From positions 1 to 38,102 of the forward strand of contig JADFXD010000023.1 in assembly GCA_015233725.1 (NCBI GenBank): a DNA stretch of 38,102 nt, written 5' to 3'. Within the stretch, counting starts at the first letter, position 1, and the number at the start of each line of letters is the position of its first letter. A program made the translations under genes and the position numbers. Below are positions 24,698-32,004 of this stretch, piece by piece. The notes beneath the pieces were generated by a model, which was not told the DNA's origin, did not search any database, and worked only from the letters and a program-made list of their open reading frames with translations. The DNA comes from Nitrospirota bacterium. Its GTDB lineage: Bacteria; Nitrospirota; Thermodesulfovibrionia; Thermodesulfovibrionales; Magnetobacteriaceae.

Positions 24698-25321
24698 ATG
24701 AATAACGAAGACACCGATAATATATGTCAAAGCGACGAGGACGTCATAGCCTCCATACTTGGCGGCGCCACAGATGACTTTGAGATTATACTAAAGCGTT
24801 ATGAAAGATATGTATTTACCATCGTGATTAAACACATGCCATATGAGATGTGCCAGGAGGTGGCACACGAGGTCTTTATTAAGATATACTATAGCCTTGG
24901 GTCGTTTAAGGGCAAGACCCCATTCAAGCACTTTGTGGCAACCATAGCGGTACGATGCTGCTACGACTACTGGCGAGGGCATTATCGGTCTATGGAGGCC
25001 CCCATGAGCAGCCTCACGCAGGAGCACAGTCATTGGTGTGACTCGATCATAGCTGAGGAGTCCCTTGAGATATTTAAGCGACAGCAGTGCACAAAGGAGG
25101 CAAGGGAGGTGCTCCGGTGGGCATTAAACGCCATGAGCGCCGAGGAAAGAATCGTACTCACGTTGACACACCTCGAGGGTCTCTCCATCAGCGAGGCCGC
25201 TGAACTCCTGGGCTGGAGCGCCATCAACGTCAAGGTCAGGGCACACAGGGCAAGGACAAAGCTAAGGAAACAGATAATTAAGTTGATCAGCATTAAGGAT
25301 AAGGATGGTGATAAGAAATGA
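24698..25321 (+). CDS. ECF-type RNA polymerase sigma factor
   Basis: A 207-residue ECF sigma factor. Region 2 spans ~residues 25-95 (FEIILKRYERYVFTIVIKHM, EVAHEVFIKIYYSLGSFKGK, FVATIAVRCCYDYWRGHYR), and region 4 ~135-200 (MSAEERIVLTLTHLEGLSIS, EAAELLGWSAINVKVRAHRA). It should direct a stress regulon at the envelope. The start ATG has no good ribosome-binding site and follows a strong hairpin. Its stop overlaps the anti-sigma start (ATGA), so the pair is translationally coupled. Confidence 0.92.
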   Translation: MNNEDTDNICQSDEDVIASILGGATDDFEIILKRYERYVFTIVIKHMPYEMCQEVAHEVFIKIYYSLGSFKGKTPFKHFVATIAVRCCYDYWRGHYRSMEAPMSSLTQEHSHWCDSIIAEESLEIFKRQQCTKEAREVLRWALNAMSAEERIVLTLTHLEGLSISEAAELLGWSAINVKVRAHRARTKLRKQIIKLISIKDKDGDKK

Positions 25322-25629
25322 CAAGAGATAAAGACGATAAGATTAAAAAGATAGAACAAGCCCTGATAGAATCCTTCAAGGGCGGGCAAGAGGTATCGAT
25401 CAACCCGCAGTGGCATAGCAACGTCATGCAGGGCATCAGAGGGCTTCAGGCGGAGAAAGGCTCATCCTCGGAGGGCTTTATCTGGCGCCTTGTGACAGCA
25501 TCATGCTGCATTGCGATAGTATCGTGCCTCGTTGCAGCAGGCGTAGGTATCACCCCCGAAGACAGCCTGACAAGCCTCTTTATGGGAGACCCGCTTGGGC
25601 TAATAACCTCGCAACCATTTGTACGGTGA
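25318..25629 (+). CDS. Short single-pass membrane protein, likely anti-sigma factor
   Basis: A 103-residue protein with a soluble N-terminus (~60 residues, charged), one membrane span (LVTASCCIAIVSCLVAAGVG, ~residues 59-80) and a short periplasmic tail. It lacks the HxxxCxxC zinc motif of ZAS anti-sigmas. Size and layout match CnrY-type anti-sigma factors, which hold the ECF factor at the membrane. The ATGA overlap with the sigma gene supports the pairing; the function is inferred from context. Confidence 0.75.
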   Translation: MTRDKDDKIKKIEQALIESFKGGQEVSINPQWHSNVMQGIRGLQAEKGSSSEGFIWRLVTASCCIAIVSCLVAAGVGITPEDSLTSLFMGDPLGLITSQPFVR

Positions 25630-25645
25630 TCTCAGGAGAATGACT

Positions 25646-26026
25646 ATGAAAAGATGGAAAGTAACAGTGGCTCTTGTCGTGGTATTTATCTCCGGTATAC
25701 TGACGGGTTCAGTGCTCACCGGCCTTTATATAAAACAGGGCATGGCAAAGGTAATCAACGGCGGTCCCCCGGCAGTCAAAAATGTAATAGTTAAACGATT
25801 GGACGAGAAACTGAACCTCACCAAACAACAGAGAACCGAAATCGAAAGGATCGTCGGCCAGACACAGGTCGAAATCCTGAAGCTACGCCAAAAGAATCAA
25901 CCCGAGATAGAACGTATCATCGACGACGGTATAACCAAGATGAAGACAAACCTCACCCCTGAACAACAAAAGACCCTGGAGGCAATGTACAAAAACGTAA
26001 AAGACAAGTGGCATATAAAGGATTAA
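25646..26026 (+). CDS. Membrane-anchored Spy/CnrX-like sensor protein
   Basis: A 126-residue protein with an N-terminal anchor (VTVALVVVFISGILTGSVLT) and a helical periplasmic domain with two LTxxQ motifs (KLNLTKQQRTEIERI; NLTPEQQKTLEAMY). This is the fold of CnrX/ZraP/Spy sensors. Unlike CnrX it has almost no candidate metal ligands (one His near the C-terminus, few Met), so metal sensing is doubtful. The ATG at 25646 is chosen because AGGAG lies 7 nt upstream; a TTG at 25619 would start inside the previous gene. Third gene of the sigma operon. Confidence 0.82.
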   Translation: MKRWKVTVALVVVFISGILTGSVLTGLYIKQGMAKVINGGPPAVKNVIVKRLDEKLNLTKQQRTEIERIVGQTQVEILKLRQKNQPEIERIIDDGITKMKTNLTPEQQKTLEAMYKNVKDKWHIKD

Positions 26027-26058
26027 AGATAATGTAGTGCGTTTCGATCGTATGAAAA

Positions 26059-26098
26059 GAAAGGGGCGGAGCCGCCCCTCTTTTTTTTCTTTTTGTCT
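26059..26098 (+). terminator. Intrinsic terminator, partial repeat copy R8
   Basis: AGGGGCGG-AG-CCGCCCCT (26062-26079) followed by a run of T, matching hairpin B of the short repeat subtype. The ATGGGGTC half with hairpin A is absent. Lies between convergent genes (ECF operon and uspA-like); an A-rich stretch on the left side is short, so it acts mainly rightwards. Confidence 0.8.
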
Positions 26099-26107
26099 TT
26101 GTGTTTA

Positions 26108-26602
26108 TTACTCAACGACCCAAACAGCGCAGTTTTTGCGTGCGTGTATGAGGCTGTTTGTCGTACTGCCCAGGATGAACTCCTCCTTTTTGGATATCCC
26201 GCGCCTGCCAACCACGATTATGCAGGCGCCAACGTTGCGCTGCTCTCTGATGATGCTCTCAACTATGGTTGACTGCTTGCTCAGGACTACACCGGTGGAT
26301 ACGTTTTCCTGCGCAAATCCTGCCTCTATCAGCATGTCGCGGTAGGTTTGAAGCATCTTGCCTTTCTCCTCCATGAGGTACTTGACCCATTCCCTGGATT
26401 CCTCCTCAGAGACAAAGGCGTCATCTTCAAGCAGCACGGCAATGTGGCATATGAGGGCGCTAAACCCAGGCAACCCTCCAAGCAACTCTCCCACAAAACG
26501 TACCGCACGATGCGAGTGCTCGTTGTCATCCACGGCTATCAAGAGCCGTCTGTCCTTGAGCAAGGTAAACATATCGTATGTATTAGTGTCTGTTTCTTTC
26601 AT
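26108..26602 (-). CDS. Universal stress protein, UspA family
   Basis: A 164-residue USP. It has the start strand LLIAVDDNEHSHRAV and the ATP-binding pattern Gly-2x-Gly-9x-Gly-Ser/Thr as GRRGISKKEEFILGST, so it probably belongs to the ATP-binding branch. GAGGAG is 9 nt before the ATG. It follows the kinase-fold gene on the same strand with a 23-nt gap, so they are probably co-transcribed. Confidence 0.92.
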   Translation of the reverse strand: MKETDTNTYDMFTLLKDRRLLIAVDDNEHSHRAVRFVGELLGGLPGFSALICHIAVLLEDDAFVSEEESREWVKYLMEEKGKMLQTYRDMLIEAGFAQENVSTGVVLSKQSTIVESIIREQRNVGACIIVVGRRGISKKEEFILGSTTNSLIHARKNCAVWVVE

Positions 26603-26625
26603 GGCACACAGCTCCTCATCTGCCG

Positions 26626-27612
26626 TTACGTTAGTTTATCTCTTGCCTCCATGAGGTCATCCAGGAACTCCCCAACGGTGTCGTAAAAGACGTTAGCCCC
26701 GTTAGAGAAGTGCAAGAGCACCAGGTTTAAGGCGCCATCGACGTAGGGGTAGACCTTCTTGAGGTTGACCAGGCGGTTTTGAAAGACGATGTTCATGTCT
26801 TCCTCCCTGAGTTGTTGCAAGAGGTGCGGGTTATTTTTCTGAAGCGTCTGGACCGTGACGTCGCCGCAGGCCGCGATGAAGGTCAGGATGTTGCCCAGGC
26901 CAAAGAGGTCGTAACCAAACCTGTTCTGCCTGCTCGCAAAGGTGTAGTCAAAATCAATCCAACGCCCCTTGCCACTGTCGCTGTCCATGATGATATGGTC
27001 GCGTCTGATGTCGCCGTGTTTTTCGTCGCAACTATGCAGGAACTCTATGGCCTGTACCAGGACGATGAACTCGTCCATGACCTCCTTGAGATGGGCGTGG
27101 TAGTAGTGTTCGTGGTTCTTGTTTAGCGACAGGACGTGGGCTGAGAAGTTTACGCCCCGGATGTAATCAATTACCCTTATGATGTTACCCGCTGAATCAT
27201 TTACCGCAAAGCCGTGCATGAAACGTTCGTGGCGACCAACCTTATCCAGGATACGAGCCTCCTTCCGCGGGCTCCTGACGCAGTCAAAGATGATGCCTCC
27301 CACTGAGGCGCTGTATCTCTCGTGAAACACCATCTTGATTATCTTTTCGCTGCCATCGACAAGGTCTATGGCCTTTCTGACCCAGAACTTAGGCTCGTCG
27401 TCAATACCAAAACGCCCCTCCTTCTGGTTATTGCGCATGAGGTACGGTCTTCCACCTAATAAGACCACGTCGTCATACTCGATCCTGAAGAAATCAGACG
27501 TATCCTCCATTATCCTAATCTTACAGGGAACCCGTGCGCTGCCCACATACTGAGCTATCATCTGCCTCAGGTCATCCGTGTCATATGATCTGTTCTCGCT
27601 ATAAATATTCAT
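26626..27612 (-). CDS. Protein/aminoglycoside-kinase-fold protein
   Basis: A 328-residue cytoplasmic protein with a kinase-like C-lobe: catalytic loop HGDIRRDHIIM (H199, D201) and a metal-binding WIDFDYTF (D220/D222). Upstream helix FIVLVQAIEFLHSCDEKHGD is typical of protein kinases. The N-lobe has VLLGGRPYLMRNNQKEGRFG and a VRKAIDLVDGSEKIIK strand in place of a standard glycine loop; the VAIK-like lysine is unclear. It could phosphorylate a protein or small molecule. It precedes uspA and follows repeat R9. Its ribosome-binding site is weak. Confidence 0.75.
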   Translation of the reverse strand: MNIYSENRSYDTDDLRQMIAQYVGSARVPCKIRIMEDTSDFFRIEYDDVVLLGGRPYLMRNNQKEGRFGIDDEPKFWVRKAIDLVDGSEKIIKMVFHERYSASVGGIIFDCVRSPRKEARILDKVGRHERFMHGFAVNDSAGNIIRVIDYIRGVNFSAHVLSLNKNHEHYYHAHLKEVMDEFIVLVQAIEFLHSCDEKHGDIRRDHIIMDSDSGKGRWIDFDYTFASRQNRFGYDLFGLGNILTFIAACGDVTVQTLQKNNPHLLQQLREEDMNIVFQNRLVNLKKVYPYVDGALNLVLLHFSNGANVFYDTVGEFLDDLMEARDKLT

Positions 27613-27637
27613 GTGGCCTACAGATATAGTTTACGAA

Positions 27638-27716
27638 GATGGGGTCAAGGGGACTGGTCCCCTTGCAGGGGGGTTCTAAGGGGGGGCGGAGCCGCCCCCT
27701 TATTTTCTTCTCTTAA
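27638..27716 (+). repeat. Dispersed hairpin/terminator repeat, copy R9
   Basis: Hairpin A GGGGAC-TG-GTCCCC; hairpin B of the short subtype GGGGGCGG-AG-CCGCCCCC then TTATTTTC. It is antisense to the REC-kinase gene and supplies the last ~20 codons of that reading frame (read as GAAPPPLRTPLQGDQSP). Confidence 0.85.
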
Positions 27717-28853
27717 AAGTGGCAGAGTGATGACAAACTCCACACCCTCCTGCGTGTTGGAGGCGGATATCGAGCCTTCCATCTTGCCCTCTATGATGGC
27801 CCTCGACATGTATAGTCCTATCCCTGTGCCACCCTCTGCCTTGGTAGTCACATATGGCTCAAAGAGGCTGTCGATCACCGACTGGTCAATACCCCCGCCA
27901 TTATCGCGCAGGCACACGACCACCTTGTCGTTGCTCCGTTCAATATCAACCTCGATCCATCCTTCATTATCAGGATTGCCTTTTTTTTGCCACGTCTTTA
28001 TCGCATCACGGCTGTTGTTTATCAGATTCAGGATTACCTGCTTAAACTCGTTGATATATCCGCTTGAATACAGTCCAAGTGTACGGGGGATATTTAGGCG
28101 TAACTCGACGTTGTCCTTCTTCAGTTGATCGGAAAAGAGACCGGCCACATCATAAAACGCCTCCGAGACGCTAAAGGGATCCCTGTGGGTGGAAGGCTTC
28201 AGGAAGTTCTGAAAGTCATACACCGTCTGGGACATGTGCTTGATGAGGTCCATGCTCTGCTTGACCGATTGCTCAATATACTGCTTATCGAGCTCACCCA
28301 CATCAAATGCAACCTCTATATCCTGTATGACCAGGCTAAGGGCACTTAGAGGCTGTTTCCACTGATGGGCAATGGAGGCAATCATCTCCCCCATAGCCGC
28401 CATCTTGGACTGCTGAAACAGCATCTGTTCTTCAAGGCGGCGCCTGTCAACCTCCTCTTGTACCCTCTTCTGTAGCGTCTTTTGCAGGCTATACAGGTTC
28501 AGGTGTGTCTGAACCCGTGCCACGACCTCTTCCCTCTGAAACGGTTTAGAGATGTAATCTACTCCTCCGCTATCAAATGCGTTGACCTTCTCCGCTATAT
28601 CCGTCAGGGCGCTTATAAAGATAACAGGAATATCGGCCATCACAGGGTCAGACTTCAAACGGCGGCAGACCTCATAACCATCCATATGCGGCATCATGAT
28701 ATCCAACAGTATAAGCTCCGGTCTGACCTTTACCACTGCCTCAAGGGCGTTTATACCATCTGCGGCAAAGGACAGCCTATACCTATCCATCAATATCTGC
28801 CTCAGAAGCTGCCTGTTACTGGGCTCATCATCTACTATCAACACGCTGTACAT
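27645..28853 (-). CDS. REC domain - sensor histidine kinase fusion
   Basis: A 402-residue soluble protein. An N-terminal receiver has VDDE, phosphoacceptor D51 (LLDIMMPHMDG) and K103 (SKP). A coiled linker leads to a kinase of the HisKA class with H163 in MIASIAHQWKQPLSALS, then HATPase_c (LINNSRDAI, DNGGG, GGTGIGLYMSRAIIEG). Kinases of this order are usually intermediates of a phosphorelay. The ATG at 28853 is chosen because AAGGAT lies ~8 nt upstream; the frame runs on to 28961 only by reading repeat R10. The natural end should be after FVITLPLL; the tail to 27645 comes from R9. Confidence 0.9.
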   Translation of the reverse strand: MYSVLIVDDEPSNRQLLRQILMDRYRLSFAADGINALEAVVKVRPELILLDIMMPHMDGYEVCRRLKSDPVMADIPVIFISALTDIAEKVNAFDSGGVDYISKPFQREEVVARVQTHLNLYSLQKTLQKRVQEEVDRRRLEEQMLFQQSKMAAMGEMIASIAHQWKQPLSALSLVIQDIEVAFDVGELDKQYIEQSVKQSMDLIKHMSQTVYDFQNFLKPSTHRDPFSVSEAFYDVAGLFSDQLKKDNVELRLNIPRTLGLYSSGYINEFKQVILNLINNSRDAIKTWQKKGNPDNEGWIEVDIERSNDKVVVCLRDNGGGIDQSVIDSLFEPYVTTKAEGGTGIGLYMSRAIIEGKMEGSISASNTQEGVEFVITLPLLREENKGAAPPPLRTPLQGDQSP

Positions 28854-28884
28854 AAATATTATCCTTATATTGTAGTTCAACCTT

Positions 28885-28975
28885 AAGAGAAGAAGAAGGG
28901 GGGCGGCTCCACCCCTCCCCTCAGACCCCCCCTGCAAGGGCACCAGTGCCCTTGACCCCATTATATCTTGTTCAC
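28885..28975 (-). repeat. Dispersed hairpin/terminator repeat, copy R10
   Basis: Minus-strand copy with left end CTGTGAACAAGATATAATG as in R7. Hairpin A GGGCAC-TG-GTGCCC; hairpin B of the short subtype with a G-U pair (GGGGTGGAGCCGCCCC). It lies just after the stop of the hybrid kinase and is oriented to terminate it. Confidence 0.85.
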
Positions 28976-28977
28976 AG

Positions 28978-31900
28978 TCAATCTTCCAAGTCTATGCCTA
29001 GTGTCCTGGCAAATTTTATCGTTTGATGTCTTGCGGCGGCGAAATCGAGTTCTCCGACGTATTTCTTGATTAGTCTTAATTGTTCCGGTTTGACGTACTG
29101 CTCTAGTTGTAGGAGCAGTGGTTCGACCTCATCCGGGGAGTATCGCTCAAAGGACTGCATCATCGGTGTAATGATCTCTATTATCCGTGGTATGTCTAAT
29201 TCGGCATTGGTCTGCTCTGCGGTATAACCATGCGCCTCGAGCTTGCCGATAGAGTCAACGACCGTCCTTAGCGCGGTCTTGAGCTGTTCCAATAGCGTCC
29301 TGCTCTGGTGGATGTCTTGCTCCTTGAGGGCATGTTCTAAATCGCGGGAGAGGGCATACACCTGTGGCATTGACAGATTCCCCGACACGCCCTTGATGGA
29401 GTGCATGATTGCCCTGGCCGCCTCTGTATCGTTGCCCTCAACGAGCGAGGATATCCTCTGGGCCACGTTGCCGTATTTATGCGAGAATTCCATCAAGGCT
29501 TCTATGTAAACCCTTGGTTGCATCCATGTATCTATACCTTTTTCCACGTCTATACCCTCAAGTAATGGCAAATTAACTGACAAATCAACTGCCGAATTAA
29601 TTGCCAAATTATCTGATATTTGCGCCCTTTCCCCAACCGATGGGGCAACGAACATCCGCCCAACCCCCTTAGGGGTTATCTCTTCTATTGTATCAAAAAG
29701 GAGATCAAACTGGACAGGCTTACCAACGACGGCATCGATACCACTATGGGCATAGGTCACGTTCTCTTCATTCATCACGCTGGCCGTTAGGGCAATGATA
29801 GTGATATGTCCAACGGAGTCGGCGTGTGATGAGGCGTGTGATGCAGCGGATGATTCAGCGGATGATGCAGCGTATGATTCAGCGTATGATTCAGCTTCTA
29901 GGGCACGAATATGGCGCGTGGCCTCCAGGCCATCCATCTGGGGCATATGTATATCCATGAGGATAAGGTCAACGTGATTGCTCTTAAATCGTTCGATGGC
30001 CTCAATGCCGTTTTTGGCCACCACCACGCTGTGCCCCTGATGCTCCAGACGGGTCTTTAACAGGACGATGTTTTCCTCGATGTCCTCCGCGATCAGTATC
30101 CGAAAGACCCTGCGTGGTCTTGGCAGATGCAGGCTGTTACCGGTGCTGTCTACGCCTTGAACTACGTACTGTGTGTCTTTATCCGCTCTTTTTATGTTGA
30201 CGGTAAAGTGAAAGGTGCTTCCCTTACCCTGCTCGCTTTCCACCCAGATGTGGCCACCCATAATCTCAACCAGTTGCTTGGATATTGTCGTGCCAAGGCC
30301 TGTGCCGCCAAAGCGTCGTGTTATCGAGCTATCCGCCTGGGTAAAGGCATCGAAGACCTTCTCTATCCTCTCAGCGGGTATACCGATCCCCGTATCGCTA
30401 ATGTCAAATCGTATGAAATCCTCCTCCGTGTGTGGGTGTACCTCTATGTTGACTCCGCCTCTTTCAGTGAACTTGATGGCGTTACCTGCAAGGTTTATTA
30501 CTATCTGCCGCAGACGCAGGGGGTCGCCGATGAAGTTGCTGCCATTGATGGCTGGGTCAATGTTATACGTGAGGTCAAGCCCCTTTTCACGTACCTTGAC
30601 GTCAAACATCTGGTACACGCTATGGAGCATGTCCCTGAGATTAAAGGGCTTTCGTTCTAGGATCATATTACCGCTTTCCAGCTTGCTGACGTCTAGGATG
30701 TCGTTTATCAACCCCAATAGGGCGTGTGCCGAATTCCTCGAGATCCCCAGGTAGCGTCTGTCCGTCTCTGACAGGCTGTAGCCATCGATGACCAGCTCCA
30801 GAAAGCCGAGTATTGAGTTCATAGGCGTCCTGATTTCGTGGCTCATGTTTGCCAAAAACGCTGACTTGGCCCTGGCGGATGCCTCGGCGGTCTCCTTTGC
30901 GGCGGCAAGCTCTGCCGTGCGCTGCCTGACACGCAATTCGAGGTCATCGTAGGCATTTTTGAGGCTCACCTCTGCCTTGTTACGCTGTATTATCTCCTCT
31001 TGCAAGAGTCCATAGTTGTTCTGCAGCTCACCCTTTGCGGAGATAATCTGCTCCGTCCTGCTGTCAAAGAGACCGGCCAGGCGCTCCAGCTCGTCCTCAG
31101 TCCCCAGCGGGCTGCACTTGGCAAACCCGTCCTCCGAGGCCTTTTCAACCCTCGCGCACAACGTAAGGATTGGATCGCATACGCTGTTACCCATCCTGAT
31201 GGCGATAAAGATTGCAACTACAATAAAGACAGTACCTATAAGAAACAGCTTGATAATGGCATCCCAGATAACCGCCCTGTACTGAGACCTTAGCGCCCCA
31301 AGCTCAACGGATATCTTCAGTTTGTCAAGGATAAGATAGCCCTTGGTGGCATAGTCCCTTACTATGATATAGGAGCTGGTTACATGAAAATTATTATCCG
31401 TGATCTTGACGTTATTGGCATACAGTCTGTAAAAGAAGTCCTCTCTGGGCAGGATACTACTGAAGATACTCACCAGGTCATACTCGATGACCAAGGCTCC
31501 CTGCGTGGTGTTGTAAAACGCTATGGGTACAATGTAGACCAGGTTATTATTGTCGGCGACGTAAAACCTTGGCTCCCCAACGGCCAGGGCTATTTGCAGG
31601 TACCTTGTTCTTGAATAATCAGGTGGATTAGCCAGGGTTGAGTAGACAACGCTCTCGTCAAAACGCACCATGGTTACAGCGTGGATAGTCTTATTATTTG
31701 CAAAATTATCGATTAACCTTGGCAGGTAAGACGGCCTTCCCTGGGGATCGATCAGGGCGTTGATAACAAAAGGATTAGCGCTGAAGTGATTAGCGCCCTC
31801 AAAGAGATAGGATATCCGCTGTTGAAGACTCATTATGCAGTGTTCGTTCTGTATCCTCAGGTCATGATTTAACTCGGCGGTGAGGGTCCTCTCCAACATA

Positions 31901-32004
31901 ATGGCAACCGTAACGATGATAGACAGTAGCAAGATCACGGTAATCGTTATATGTTGCATCAAGAGTCTCCTTCTCAGGCTCTTCTTGGGAGGATTAACCG
32001 TCAC
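28978..32004 (-). CDS. Hybrid sensor histidine kinase with REC and HPt domains
   Basis: A 1008-residue membrane kinase: first membrane span at ~17-40, a ~210-residue periplasmic sensor region of Cache type, a second span (~245-275) and HAMP. HisKA with H389 (FLANMSHEIRTPMNS) and HATPase_c follow. Then a receiver with D684 (LILMDIHMPQMDG) and an HPt domain with H868 (HSIKGVSGN). In the ATPase the G2 box reads GGTGLGTTISKQLV where Ala is usual. A 12-bp tandem repeat inserts a ~25-residue Ser/Ala-rich loop in the receiver. GTG start with AAGGGG 5 nt upstream overlaps the binding-protein stop (GTGA). The likely input is that binding protein. Confidence 0.92.
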   Translation of the reverse strand: MTVNPPKKSLRRRLLMQHITITVILLLSIIVTVAIMLERTLTAELNHDLRIQNEHCIMSLQQRISYLFEGANHFSANPFVINALIDPQGRPSYLPRLIDNFANNKTIHAVTMVRFDESVVYSTLANPPDYSRTRYLQIALAVGEPRFYVADNNNLVYIVPIAFYNTTQGALVIEYDLVSIFSSILPREDFFYRLYANNVKITDNNFHVTSSYIIVRDYATKGYLILDKLKISVELGALRSQYRAVIWDAIIKLFLIGTVFIVVAIFIAIRMGNSVCDPILTLCARVEKASEDGFAKCSPLGTEDELERLAGLFDSRTEQIISAKGELQNNYGLLQEEIIQRNKAEVSLKNAYDDLELRVRQRTAELAAAKETAEASARAKSAFLANMSHEIRTPMNSILGFLELVIDGYSLSETDRRYLGISRNSAHALLGLINDILDVSKLESGNMILERKPFNLRDMLHSVYQMFDVKVREKGLDLTYNIDPAINGSNFIGDPLRLRQIVINLAGNAIKFTERGGVNIEVHPHTEEDFIRFDISDTGIGIPAERIEKVFDAFTQADSSITRRFGGTGLGTTISKQLVEIMGGHIWVESEQGKGSTFHFTVNIKRADKDTQYVVQGVDSTGNSLHLPRPRRVFRILIAEDIEENIVLLKTRLEHQGHSVVVAKNGIEAIERFKSNHVDLILMDIHMPQMDGLEATRHIRALEAESYAESYAASSAESSAASHASSHADSVGHITIIALTASVMNEENVTYAHSGIDAVVGKPVQFDLLFDTIEEITPKGVGRMFVAPSVGERAQISDNLAINSAVDLSVNLPLLEGIDVEKGIDTWMQPRVYIEALMEFSHKYGNVAQRISSLVEGNDTEAARAIMHSIKGVSGNLSMPQVYALSRDLEHALKEQDIHQSRTLLEQLKTALRTVVDSIGKLEAHGYTAEQTNAELDIPRIIEIITPMMQSFERYSPDEVEPLLLQLEQYVKPEQLRLIKKYVGELDFAAARHQTIKFARTLGIDLED
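29819..29890 (-). repeat. 12-bp tandem repeat inside the hybrid-kinase receiver
   Basis: Six head-to-tail 12-base units of the type (T/G)CAGCG(T/G)ATGAT. In the kinase frame they encode ESYAESYAASSAESSAAS-like residues between receiver helix 3 and strand 4. Because the unit is a multiple of three, length changes keep the frame. Confidence 0.9.

Noticed and set aside
28854-28961. Extension of the REC-kinase to the MGSRALVPLQGG start
   Set aside because: These residues are a translation of repeat R10; the receiver domain starts cleanly at the ATG 28853 with AAGGAT upstream.
30127-30754. Plus-strand open frames opposite the hybrid kinase
   Set aside because: They are shadows of the conserved HisKA/HATPase coding region with no ribosome-binding site.
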